From positions 1-8,209 of the forward strand of contig JAJZWW010000130.1 of NCBI GenBank assembly GCA_021846485.1: a stretch of DNA of 8,209 nt, read 5' to 3'. Below the pieces are notes generated by a model that was not told the DNA's origin, did not search any database, and saw nothing but the letters and a program-made list of their open reading frames with translations. The stretch's first letter is position 1, and each line of letters starts with the position of its first letter. Origin of the DNA: Actinomycetes bacterium. GTDB lineage: Bacteria; Actinomycetota; Acidimicrobiia; Acidimicrobiales; Palsa-688. The position numbers were made by a program, and so were the translations under genes. Below, piece by piece: positions 1-8,127 of this stretch.

Positions 1-65
1 CGCCTTGGCGGCCGGGGCCTTGGTCGCCGCCCTCGCGGTGGTCGCCTTGGCGGCCGGGGCCTTGG
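1..65. repeat. Internal direct repeat in the HU tail
   Basis: The 23 bases at 1-23 recur exactly at 43-65, a 42-base (14-codon) period. On the minus strand each copy encodes the KAPAAKA block of the HU tail. This is expected of low-complexity basic tails that grow and shrink by slippage or unequal recombination. More copies may lie beyond the left edge. Confidence 0.85.
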
Positions 66-402
66 CGGCGGACCTGGCCGGCGCCTTCGCCGGGGTCTTG
101 GCCGCGGCCTTCTTGGCCGGGCCCTTCTTGGAGTTGAGGGCCGCCTTGAAACCGGTGGAGGGTTGGAACTTGACCCCTTTCGACGCGGCGACCTTGACCG
201 GATCCCCCGTACGGGGGTTGCGGCCGGTCCGGGCGGCCCGGGAGGTGGGCTTGAAGATCCCGAACCCGAAGATCGAGACGTTCTCACCCGCCCGGGTCCT
301 CGCGACCACCGAGTCCACGAAGGCCCCGATAGCCGCCTCGGCCTGCTTTCGGTCGAGACCGGCAGCCGAGGCCACCTCTTCGACGAGCTCTGACTTGTTC
401 AC
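1..402 (-). CDS. HU-family nucleoid DNA-binding protein with Lys/Ala-rich tail (3' end cut by window edge)
   Basis: This is a histone-like HU protein that bends and compacts DNA as a dimer in the nucleoid. The GTG at 402-400 is chosen because a strong Shine-Dalgarno (AGGAGGT, complement of 407-413) sits four bases upstream and the protein begins VNKSELVEEVA, a typical HU N-terminus. Residues 1-90 form the HU fold. GENVSIFGFGIF at 39-50 is the family signature, and RNPRTG at 61-66 is the DNA-intercalating beta-arm tip with its proline at 63. From about residue 91 the chain becomes a basic tail of Lys-Ala-Pro repeats (KKGPAKKAAAK, then KAPAAKA twice). This resembles the tailed HU (HupB type) of actinobacteria, where the tail adds nonspecific DNA binding. 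No stop occurs in the 134 visible codons, so the gene runs off the left edge. It is divergent from the glucosidase gene. The family call is secure; the full tail length is unknown. Confidence 0.93.
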   Translation of the reverse strand, partial: MNKSELVEEVASAAGLDRKQAEAAIGAFVDSVVARTRAGENVSIFGFGIFKPTSRAARTGRNPRTGDPVKVAASKGVKFQPSTGFKAALNSKKGPAKKAAAKTPAKAPARSAAKAPAAKATTARAATKAPAAKA

Positions 403-434
403 CGCCACCTCCTGGCGCTTGGGGAAGATGTGAC

Positions 435-463
435 ATCAAAGAGCTTTTTCGGCCCCAGGTCAA
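435..463 (-). promoter_or_regulatory. Candidate sigma70-type promoter of the HU gene
   Basis: On the minus strand TTGACC (463-458) matches the -35 consensus at five of six bases. After a 17-base spacer, TTTGAT (440-435) matches the -10 at four of six. Transcription would begin near 428, leaving a leader of about 26 bases that carries the AGGAGGT ribosome site before the GTG at 402. The stretch is noticeably more AT-rich than its surroundings. Spacing and position fit well, but this is a consensus match only. Confidence 0.55.
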
Positions 464-469
464 GTATTT

Positions 470-486
470 CCCTTGCAAGTCAAGGG
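470..486. repeat. Short inverted repeat just upstream of the HU promoter
   Basis: CCCTTG (470-475) and CAAGGG (481-486) form a perfect 6-base inverted repeat around a 5-base centre, immediately upstream of the predicted HU -35 box. Its symmetry and place would suit an operator or activator site for the HU gene, but no regulator can be named. Confidence 0.4.
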
Positions 487-557
487 ATTCGATGCCTGAC
501 GGGACCCAACATCCCAGCAACTACGGGTAGTTCGCGCAACCCGGAGCGATCCGGCCC

Positions 558-574
558 CCGGGACACCGTCCCGG
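558..574. repeat. Perfect 7-bp hairpin in the divergent intergenic region
   Basis: CCGGGAC (558-564) and GTCCCGG (568-574) pair perfectly around ACC. A second inverted repeat, CCGGA/TCCGG (541-545 and 550-554), lies just beside it. The pair sits between the HU promoter and the glucosidase promoter. It could insulate the divergent units or bind a regulator. There is no T-run, so it is not a standard intrinsic terminator, and GC-rich DNA yields such hairpins by chance fairly often. Confidence 0.35.
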
Positions 575-614
575 TCACGGTCGTCGGCCGGCGGCGGTCG
601 TCGGGCCCTGTCGC

Positions 615-644
615 TCGACTCGCCCTCCGGCGGACTCGTACGCT
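615..644 (+). promoter_or_regulatory. Candidate promoter of the GH63 glucosidase gene
   Basis: TACGCT (639-644) fits the actinobacterial TAnnnT -10 pattern, and TCGACT (615-620) matches four of six -35 bases with an 18-base spacer. The start site would fall around 651, leaving a leader of about 22 bases that includes AGGAGGT before the GTG at 673. A direct repeat GACTCG (617-622 and 633-638) overlaps the -35 and spacer and might be a regulator site. The -10 is convincing, the -35 weak. Confidence 0.45.
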
Positions 645-661
645 CCGGGCGTGCGACGACC

Positions 662-668
662 AGGAGGT
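662..668 (+). promoter_or_regulatory. Shine-Dalgarno site fixing the glucosidase start at 673
   Basis: AGGAGGT ends four bases before GTG 673-675. This decides the start. The same frame stays open upstream to an ATG at 430, but that 81-codon extension runs through the promoter region and shows no glucosidase-like sequence. Confidence 0.8.
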
Positions 669-672
669 CCCG

Positions 673-3420
<2,748 letters not shown>

Positions 3421-3485
3421 CAGCCACCTGCCCGCCGAGACCCTGGTGTTGGCAGTGCGGCCGGCGCCCCAGTACAACCGGCTGT

Positions 3486-3586
3486 TACCGAGGAGAAACT
3501 TACCTTTACCTGCTGGACTGTTTCGCACCCAAGACCCCGAGGTGAGAGCTGGTGAAGAAGTCCAGCAGGCAAGTTCCTTCTCTGTA
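3486..3586. repeat. Imperfect ~100-bp palindromic element between convergent genes
   Basis: The left arm (3486-3519) and right arm (3559-3586) are complementary. The inner 11 bases pair perfectly (CCTGCTGGACT at 3509-3519 with AGTCCAGCAGG at 3559-3569). AACTT (3497-3501) pairs with AAGTT (3571-3575). GAGGAG (3490-3495) pairs with 3577-3582 including one G-T, and TAC (3486-3488) pairs with GTA (3584-3586). The left arm has a 7-base bulge (3502-3508) opposite a single C. The 39-base loop contains a smaller CACC/GGTG stem (3526-3529 with 3551-3554). Local base composition is less GC-rich than the flanks. It could be a small non-autonomous mobile element (MITE-like), a bidirectional transcription barrier, or a structured RNA. 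No clear target duplication and no T-run were found. Confidence 0.7.
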
Positions 3587-3591
3587 GGTGC

Positions 3592-3605
3592 ACCGACAAG
3601 TCGGT
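3592..3605. terminator. Short palindrome overlapping the ligase stop codon
   Basis: ACCGAC and GTCGGT form a perfect palindrome around AA (3592-3605), ending on the last base of the ligase's TGA stop. With the larger palindrome next to it, this could help end transcription from either side. It lacks a U-tract, so the role is only suggested. Confidence 0.35.
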
Positions 3606-5155
3606 CAGTACGGGCGGGGAGCAAACGGGTCGCGGTAGAGCTCGCGCAGCTTGAACTTCTGGAGCTTGCCGGTGGCGGTCCGGGGCAGGGAGTCGAAGAA
3701 GTCGACCGAGGTGGGGCACTTGAAGTGGGCCAAGCGCTCCCGGCAGTGGGCGATGAGCTCCGCGGCATCGGGGTCCTCGCCCGGGCGACGGACCACCAAG
3801 GCCTTGACGGTCTCGCCCCACTTCTCGTGGGGCACCCCGATCACCGCCACCTCGGCCACCCCCGGGTGCTCGTACAGGCAGTCCTCGACTTCCAGGGAGC
3901 TCACGTTCTCGCCGCCGGTGATGATCACGTCCTTCTTGCGGTCGGCGACCACGAGGTAGCCGTCGGCGTCGATGAAGCCCTTGTCACCGGTGTGGAACCA
4001 GCCGCCGGCGAGCGCCTCGGCGGTCTCCTCGGGCTGCTGCCAGTATCCGGCGAAGACATGGTTGGAGCGGGCGAGGATCTCACCGTCCGACGCGGTGCGG
4101 ATGCCCACCCCTAGAGCGGGCACCCCGGCGCGCGCCTGCATCCGGGCCCGCTCGAAAGGCGGGTTGTCGTCCCAGAACACCGGCGCCCGGTTGAGGGTGA
4201 GCAGGGGAGCAGTCTCGGTGAGGCCGTAGATCTGGATGAACTCCCATCCGAGGTCCACCTCGACGCGCTCGATCGTGCGGGTCGGCGGCGGCGCGCCCGC
4301 GACGACCATGCGGACCACGCTGCGGCCCGGCACGTAGCGGGCCTCAGCGGCACGTACGTCGGCGGCTTGCAAGATCGCGTTGACGACCGCCGGCGCGCCG
4401 CAGAGGAGCGTCACCTCGTGCTCCTCCATCCGGTCGAGGATCTCCTCCCCGTCGATGCGGCGCACGATCACCTGCTTGCATCCCATCGCAGTCACTGCAT
4501 AGGGCATCCCCCACCCGTTGCAGTGGAACATCGGCAGCGTGTGCATGAACACGTCCTGCTCCTGCACGCCCATGTGCCAGCCGAGGGTCACCGCGTTGAG
4601 CCAGCAGTTGCGGTGGGTGAGCTGCACCCCTTTGGGCCGGGCGGTGGTGCCGCTGGTGTAGTTGATGCTCGCGACGTCGTCCTCGCCGCCATCCCACGCA
4701 CGGGGATGGCTGCCGGCCGATGCCTCGGCGAACAGAGCGGCGTCGGCCGACCCGTCGAGCACGATGCGCCGAGGCGCCCGGACTGCGGCGAGGACTCCGT
4801 CGGAGGCAGGGTCGACGAGCAGGACCGAGGCTCCCGAGTGCTCCACGATGTAGCCGATCTCCTCGGCGTTGAGCCGGTAGTTGATCGGCACGAGGATCCG
4901 GCCGTACGCGCTGACCCCGAAGAAGGCCGCCTGGAAGCGCGCCGAGTTGGGGCTCACGATCGCGACCCGCTCGCCGACTCCCACGCCCATCTCCTCGAGC
5001 GCCAGAGCCATGCCCCGGGCCCGGGCCTCGAGCTGGCCGTAGGTGACCGTCCCCCACGACCCGGGGCTGCCCGGCTCGTCGACGACCGCCGGCGACCCGG
5101 GGTACACCTGGGCGGCCCGGCGCAAGAAGTCCCCCACGTTCAAAGGCACCCGCAC
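3605..5155 (-). CDS. AMP-forming acyl-CoA ligase (fatty acyl-CoA synthetase family)
   Basis: This enzyme (516 residues, full length for the family) activates a carboxylic acid with ATP to an acyl-adenylate and transfers it to coenzyme A. All core ANL motifs are present: the phosphate loop YTSGTTARPKG at 166-176, YGLTETAP at 310-317, GWFHTGD at 385-391, the hinge DRKKD at 405-409 followed by GGENVSS, and the catalytic C-terminal lysine 497 in PRTATGK. The start is GTG 5155-5153, with GAGGGGAG five bases upstream (complement of 5161-5168); the protein then begins MRVPLNVGDFL. An ATG two bases further out is in another frame. No transmembrane segment is seen, so the enzyme is cytoplasmic. The sequence resembles medium/long-chain FadD-like ligases, but chain length cannot be read from motifs. 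It stands alone, convergent with the glucosidase and divergent from the deacetylase operon. Confidence 0.92.
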   Translation of the reverse strand: MRVPLNVGDFLRRAAQVYPGSPAVVDEPGSPGSWGTVTYGQLEARARGMALALEEMGVGVGERVAIVSPNSARFQAAFFGVSAYGRILVPINYRLNAEEIGYIVEHSGASVLLVDPASDGVLAAVRAPRRIVLDGSADAALFAEASAGSHPRAWDGGEDDVASINYTSGTTARPKGVQLTHRNCWLNAVTLGWHMGVQEQDVFMHTLPMFHCNGWGMPYAVTAMGCKQVIVRRIDGEEILDRMEEHEVTLLCGAPAVVNAILQAADVRAAEARYVPGRSVVRMVVAGAPPPTRTIERVEVDLGWEFIQIYGLTETAPLLTLNRAPVFWDDNPPFERARMQARAGVPALGVGIRTASDGEILARSNHVFAGYWQQPEETAEALAGGWFHTGDKGFIDADGYLVVADRKKDVIITGGENVSSLEVEDCLYEHPGVAEVAVIGVPHEKWGETVKALVVRRPGEDPDAAELIAHCRERLAHFKCPTSVDFFDSLPRTATGKLQKFKLRELYRDPFAPRPY

Positions 5156-5279
5156 ATGCGCTCCCCTCTGTCAGTGATGCCGACAGCAGTGGCACCGACG
5201 GCCCGCTTCGCGACAGCCCTTGCCGCCCGGCCGCCGGACCCGTGCGCCGGCAGGCGACACGCTAGCCAGCCCGGACCCC

Positions 5280-5285
5280 TACGAT
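5280..5285 (+). promoter_or_regulatory. -10 box for probably leaderless transcription of the deacetylase operon
   Basis: TACGAT (5280-5285) is a near-consensus -10 whose last base lies eight bases before GTG 5294. Transcription would then start at or next to the initiation codon, and no Shine-Dalgarno is present in that gap. Leaderless mRNAs starting with GTG or ATG are common in actinobacteria. The -35 is weak (GCGACA at 5254-5259, spacer 20), so recognition may rest mainly on the -10. The same 138-bp gap (5156-5293) must hold the ligase promoter on the other strand, which I could not place. Confidence 0.55.
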
Positions 5286-5293
5286 GGGCGCCC

Positions 5294-6169
5294 GTGCCCT
5301 CGACCAGCCGGCGCCACCCTGGCGCCTCCGGGCACCTGGCACTCGGCGCCGGAGTCGCCGCCGGCGCGGCGATGGCCCATCTGGCGCCCGGGCTCGTGTG
5401 CCTCCGGCGGCTGCGCTGCGTCGCCGCACCCCGGCTCGCCGGCGTGGGCAGGGCGGGGCACGTGGCTCTCACCTTCGACGACGGCCCCGACCCGGTGTCG
5501 ACACCGGCGTTCCTCGACGAGCTGGACCGCCTCGGGCTTCGGGCCACCTTCTTCCTACTCGGCTCGCAGGTGCGCCGCGCCGGCGGGCTCACCGCCGAGC
5601 TGGCCGCCCGAGGGCACGAGCTCGGGGTGCACGGAGACACCCACACCAACCACCTGATGCGCCCGTGGTGGTGGGTAACCGACGACCTGCGCCGCGCACG
5701 GGACCTGATCGAGGGAGCCACCGGGACGAAGGTGCGCTGGTTCCGCCCGCCCTACGGGGCGTTCTCAGCATCTTCGCTGGTCGCGGCCCGCATCGTTGAC
5801 CTGCAGACGGTCCTTTGGACCACATGGGGCAAGGACTGGCAGCCTGGCATCGAGGCCAACGACGTGGTGGCCATGGTCCGCTCCACCATGCGAGAGGGTG
5901 CGACGGTACTGCTCCACGACTCCGACGTGACCTCGGCACCGGGAAGCTGGAAGCGCGCTCTGGCCGCCCTACCAGTCCTGGTCGACGGCTGGCGGGAAGC
6001 CGGATCGGAGATCGGGCCCCTCGGCGAGCACGGCCTCTCCGGCGAGCACGGCCTCTCCGGCGAGCACGGCCTCTCCGGCGAGCACGCCCCCGCGCGCGGG
6101 AACGACGGCGATCCCGCCCCTCGCCGACTTGCCGACCCGGCGGCGCGCCGCTGCAATGGCGAGGAGTGA
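5294..6169 (+). CDS. Membrane-anchored polysaccharide deacetylase (NodB domain, CE4)
   Basis: The protein (291 residues) is a metal-dependent carbohydrate esterase family 4 enzyme that removes acetyl (or similar) groups from a cell-surface polysaccharide or peptidoglycan amino sugar. Residues 14-36 are a single hydrophobic, alanine/glycine-rich segment after a basic start, which should anchor the domain outside the membrane. All five NodB motifs are present: TFDDGPD at 60-66 (D62 base, D63 metal ligand), HGDTH at 113-117 (two metal histidines), RPPYG at 151-155, D181-W182, and LLHDS with H208. After about 240 comes a low-complexity tail with three exact EHGLSG units. The start GTG 5294 fits the -10 box eight bases upstream; the frame is open further upstream, but that part is antisense to the ligase gene. 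It is the first gene of a three-gene operon, and its TGA overlaps the next GTG. Confidence 0.88.
   Translation: MPSTSRRHPGASGHLALGAGVAAGAAMAHLAPGLVCLRRLRCVAAPRLAGVGRAGHVALTFDDGPDPVSTPAFLDELDRLGLRATFFLLGSQVRRAGGLTAELAARGHELGVHGDTHTNHLMRPWWWVTDDLRRARDLIEGATGTKVRWFRPPYGAFSASSLVAARIVDLQTVLWTTWGKDWQPGIEANDVVAMVRSTMREGATVLLHDSDVTSAPGSWKRALAALPVLVDGWREAGSEIGPLGEHGLSGEHGLSGEHGLSGEHAPARGNDGDPAPRRLADPAARRCNGEE
6023..6086 (+). repeat. 18-bp tandem repeat in the deacetylase tail (3.5 copies)
   Basis: The unit GGCGAGCACGGCCTCTCC occurs at 6023-6040, 6041-6058 and 6059-6076 with no differences, then partially to 6086. Because 18 is a multiple of three the frame is kept, giving EHGLSG repeats in the protein. 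Perfect identity implies recent slippage, so copy number probably varies among strains. Confidence 0.92.
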
Positions 6170-7116
6170 ACCGAGCGCACCCCGAGACGCCCGCACCGCA
6201 CACCAGGTGCTCCCGCCGGCACCTCGCCCGATCTCTCGCCGCCGCCGCCCTGAGCGTCCTCACCGCCGGCTGCGGGAGCCCCGCTCCCGCAGCCCGGACC
6301 CGCGACGCTCCAGTGGTCACCGTCGTGACCGGGCTCTGGCCCCTCCAGCAAGCCGCGGAGGAGATCGGGCAGGGCAACGTGAAGGTGCTCGACGTGGTCC
6401 CCGCCGGCGAGGACCCGCTCACCTACCACCTGGACGCCGCGCAGCGCGCCGAGGTCCGCTCCGCGGGCCTGGTGCTGGAGATGAGCCGCTCGCTCCAGCC
6501 GTCGCTGGCCACTGCCGCCGCCGGAGCCGCCCACGTGGCCGACCTGGCGACCGCAGCGGGCGGGCCGGGAAGCTATGCCTGGCTCAACCCTTACGCCATG
6601 GAGCGGGTCGCCCGGGCGATCGCCTCCGCGCTGGAGCGCGTGGACCCCGCAGCGCGCCCCACGTTCGCCAACGGGCGCTCCGACGAGATCTCCCTCCTCG
6701 ACTCGCTCGACGCCGACTACCAAGGGACGCTCGGGCAGTGCCCGAGGCACACCCTGGTCGCCTCGGACGCGGCCTTCAGCGTGCTCGACTCCCGCTACCC
6801 GATCACGGTGGTGCCGATCGACGGGTCGACCCCGGCCCCACTGCGTCCCAGCCCCGCGACCGTCGCCCGGGAGGTGGCGCTGGTCAGGCGGCTCGGCGTC
6901 AAGGAGATCTACCGGGACATCTGGCAGCCGCCCGACGGACTGCTGGAGGTGCAGGCGGAGACGGGGGTGCGCCTGGGCAGGCTCGACCCGCTGACCGGTG
7001 TGCCGCCCGGGGGCTGGCCCAAGGGGTTGAAGAGCTACTTCAGCCTGATGGAGCACGACCTGCAGGATCTCGCCGACGCACTGGGCTGCTACGCCCCGGG
7101 TGAGGGTGGTGGCTGA
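6166..7116 (+). CDS. ZnuA-like (SBP_bac_9) substrate-binding lipoprotein with degenerate metal site
   Basis: The protein (316 residues) resembles zinc/manganese ABC-transporter binding proteins. Its N-terminus has SRRHLA (16-21), a hydrophobic stretch, and the lipobox LTAGC with Cys36, so it should be a lipoprotein on the outer membrane face; the Arg pair hints at Tat export. Family landmarks remain: VTVVTGLWPLQ at 51-61, DPLTYH at 83-88, SYAWLNP at 136-142, SDAAF at 200-204, GRLDPLTG at 271-278 and YFSLMEHDLQ at 291-300. The usual histidines, however, are replaced: DPH reads DPL (a His follows three residues on), the DPHxWL histidine is Tyr137, and the HDAF histidine aligns with Asp201. Asp274 remains. 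No permease or ATPase gene is adjacent. GTG 6166 is the only reasonable start: it shares GTGA with the deacetylase stop (4-base overlap), with GAGGAG too close for normal spacing, suggesting coupled translation. Whether it binds metal is uncertain. Confidence 0.78.
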   Translation: MNRAHPETPAPHTRCSRRHLARSLAAAALSVLTAGCGSPAPAARTRDAPVVTVVTGLWPLQQAAEEIGQGNVKVLDVVPAGEDPLTYHLDAAQRAEVRSAGLVLEMSRSLQPSLATAAAGAAHVADLATAAGGPGSYAWLNPYAMERVARAIASALERVDPAARPTFANGRSDEISLLDSLDADYQGTLGQCPRHTLVASDAAFSVLDSRYPITVVPIDGSTPAPLRPSPATVAREVALVRRLGVKEIYRDIWQPPDGLLEVQAETGVRLGRLDPLTGVPPGGWPKGLKSYFSLMEHDLQDLADALGCYAPGEGGG

Positions 7117-7933
7117 CCCGCTGGCGGCGGTCGGCACCTGGCCGGTCACCGCGGCCGTGGCGGTGGTCACCACCGAGGGGTTGGCGGCCGGCACCGGCGA
7201 TCTCGACCGGTCCCGCCCGTGGGCGTCGGTGACCAAGCTGCTCAGCGCGCTCGCCGTGCTCGTCGCGGTCGAAGAGGGCACCTTGGCGCTCGACTGGCCT
7301 GCCGGCCCGGCAGGCTCGACGGTGGCCCACCTGCTCGCCCACGCCTCGGGGATGGCCTCCGACAGCCCCCGGGTGCTGGCCCCACCGGCCACCCGTCGGA
7401 TCTACTCCAACGCCGGCTTCGAGCTGCTCGGCCAGACCCTGGAGGACGCCGCCGAAATGCCCTTCGCCGACTACCTCCGCGCGGCGACCCTCGAGCCGCT
7501 CGGCCTCCGAGCGACCGGCTTCGACGGCTCCCCCGCCGCCGGGGCACACGGCCCGCTCACCGACCTGGCCCGCCTCGGGGCCGAGCTGCTCGCCCCCAGC
7601 CTGCTAGCCCCCGAGACGGTTGCCCTGGCGACCAGCGTGGCGTTTCCCGACCTCGACGGGGTCCTCCCGGGCTACGGCCGGCAGGGACCCAACGACTGGG
7701 GGCTCGGCTTCGAGGTCCGCGGCCGCAAGGACCCGCACTGGACCGGCCGGCGCAACTCCCCGCAGACCTTCGGGCACTTCGGCCGCTCCGGGTCGTTCCT
7801 CTGGGTCGACCCCGTAGCCGGCGTCGCCTGCGCCGAGCTGGCCGACTCCCCCTGGGGCCCCTGGGCGGCCCAAGCGTGGCCCCCGCTGTCCGACGCGGTC
7901 CTCGCCGCCCACGGCCGGCCGCACCCGAGCTGA
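7100..7933 (+). CDS. Serine hydrolase of the beta-lactamase / DD-peptidase fold
   Basis: The protein (277 residues) belongs to the class C beta-lactamase-like family (MEROPS S12), whose members include esterases, DD-peptidases and peptide hydrolases. The nucleophile motif SxxK is S43-V-T-K46, the second motif YSN is at 102-104, and HFGRSGSF at 226-233 supplies the third (HxG). LLAHASGM at 78-85 is also typical. No signal peptide precedes the domain, although the two genes before it encode exported proteins; it is also shorter than most relatives (commonly 350 or more residues). The GTG at 7100 overlaps the lipoprotein gene by 17 bases; GTGs at 7106 and 7109 are possible alternatives, and none has a clear Shine-Dalgarno. 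It is the last gene of the operon. The substrate cannot be told from sequence; true beta-lactamase activity is unlikely without export. Confidence 0.85.
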   Translation: MRVVADPLAAVGTWPVTAAVAVVTTEGLAAGTGDLDRSRPWASVTKLLSALAVLVAVEEGTLALDWPAGPAGSTVAHLLAHASGMASDSPRVLAPPATRRIYSNAGFELLGQTLEDAAEMPFADYLRAATLEPLGLRATGFDGSPAAGAHGPLTDLARLGAELLAPSLLAPETVALATSVAFPDLDGVLPGYGRQGPNDWGLGFEVRGRKDPHWTGRRNSPQTFGHFGRSGSFLWVDPVAGVACAELADSPWGPWAAQAWPPLSDAVLAAHGRPHPS

Positions 7934-7941
7934 GCCGGACA

Positions 7942-7963
7942 GGGCCGCCCGATCGAGCGGCCC
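7942..7963 (+). terminator. GC-rich hairpin after the three-gene operon (first)
   Basis: GGGCCGC (7942-7948) and GCGGCCC (7957-7963) pair perfectly around an 8-base loop, starting nine bases after the serine hydrolase stop. There is no T-run, which is common for actinobacterial terminator-like hairpins. It could act as a terminator or as a 3'-end stabiliser. Confidence 0.5.
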
Positions 7964-7979
7964 GGCGAGTCAGCGCCCA

Positions 7980-7999
7980 TGCGGGGCTGCGCCCCCGCA
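7980..7999 (+). terminator. GC-rich hairpin after the three-gene operon (second)
   Basis: TGCGGGG (7980-7986) and CCCCGCA (7993-7999) pair perfectly around a 6-base loop, 17 bases beyond the first hairpin. Two hairpins in a row support a transcription end here. No T-run follows. Confidence 0.45.
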
Positions 8000-8127
8000 C
8001 CGCCGGCCACGGGGACCCCAGCCTCGATGACCGCCTCCGCGTCGGCTCGCAACCGTCGGCGATGCTCAGCACCGTTCCTAGACTAGTTCGACTTGCCCGC
8101 TTCCAAGTTCACGGACAGGTCAAGTTG
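8000..8127. other. Non-coding stretch before the right-edge gene
   Basis: Together with 7934-7999 this makes 194 bases without a supportable gene. The last 60 bases are clearly less GC-rich than the rest. They contain CAAGTT twice (8104-8109 and 8121-8126) and ACTTG/CAAGT (8091-8095 and 8104-8108) as a weak inverted repeat. This could be the flank of an inserted element, but no terminal repeat can be confirmed because the other end lies outside the window. Confidence 0.4.

Noticed and set aside
430..672. Upstream extension of the glucosidase frame to an ATG at 430
   Set aside because: It runs through the predicted promoter and hairpins, looks non-coding, and a strong Shine-Dalgarno marks GTG 673 as the start.
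3486..3586. Palindrome as an integron attC site
   Set aside because: The conserved attC core sites are not present at the ends, and no integrase or cassette array is visible.
3446..4114. Plus-strand frame of 222 codons spanning the palindrome and the ligase 3' end
   Set aside because: Most of it is antisense to the ligase, and the part before that crosses the palindrome; it has no ribosome site or family features.
4367..5293. Upstream extension of the deacetylase frame into the ligase gene
   Set aside because: This part is antisense to the ligase and is unrelated to deacetylases; the -10 box and the N-terminal membrane anchor support GTG 5294.
5752..7392. Open frame of 546 codons on the minus strand opposite the three-gene operon
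   Set aside because: It crosses three genes with intact catalytic or lipoprotein motifs on the plus strand, and its own translation is low-complexity Arg/Gly/Pro sequence.
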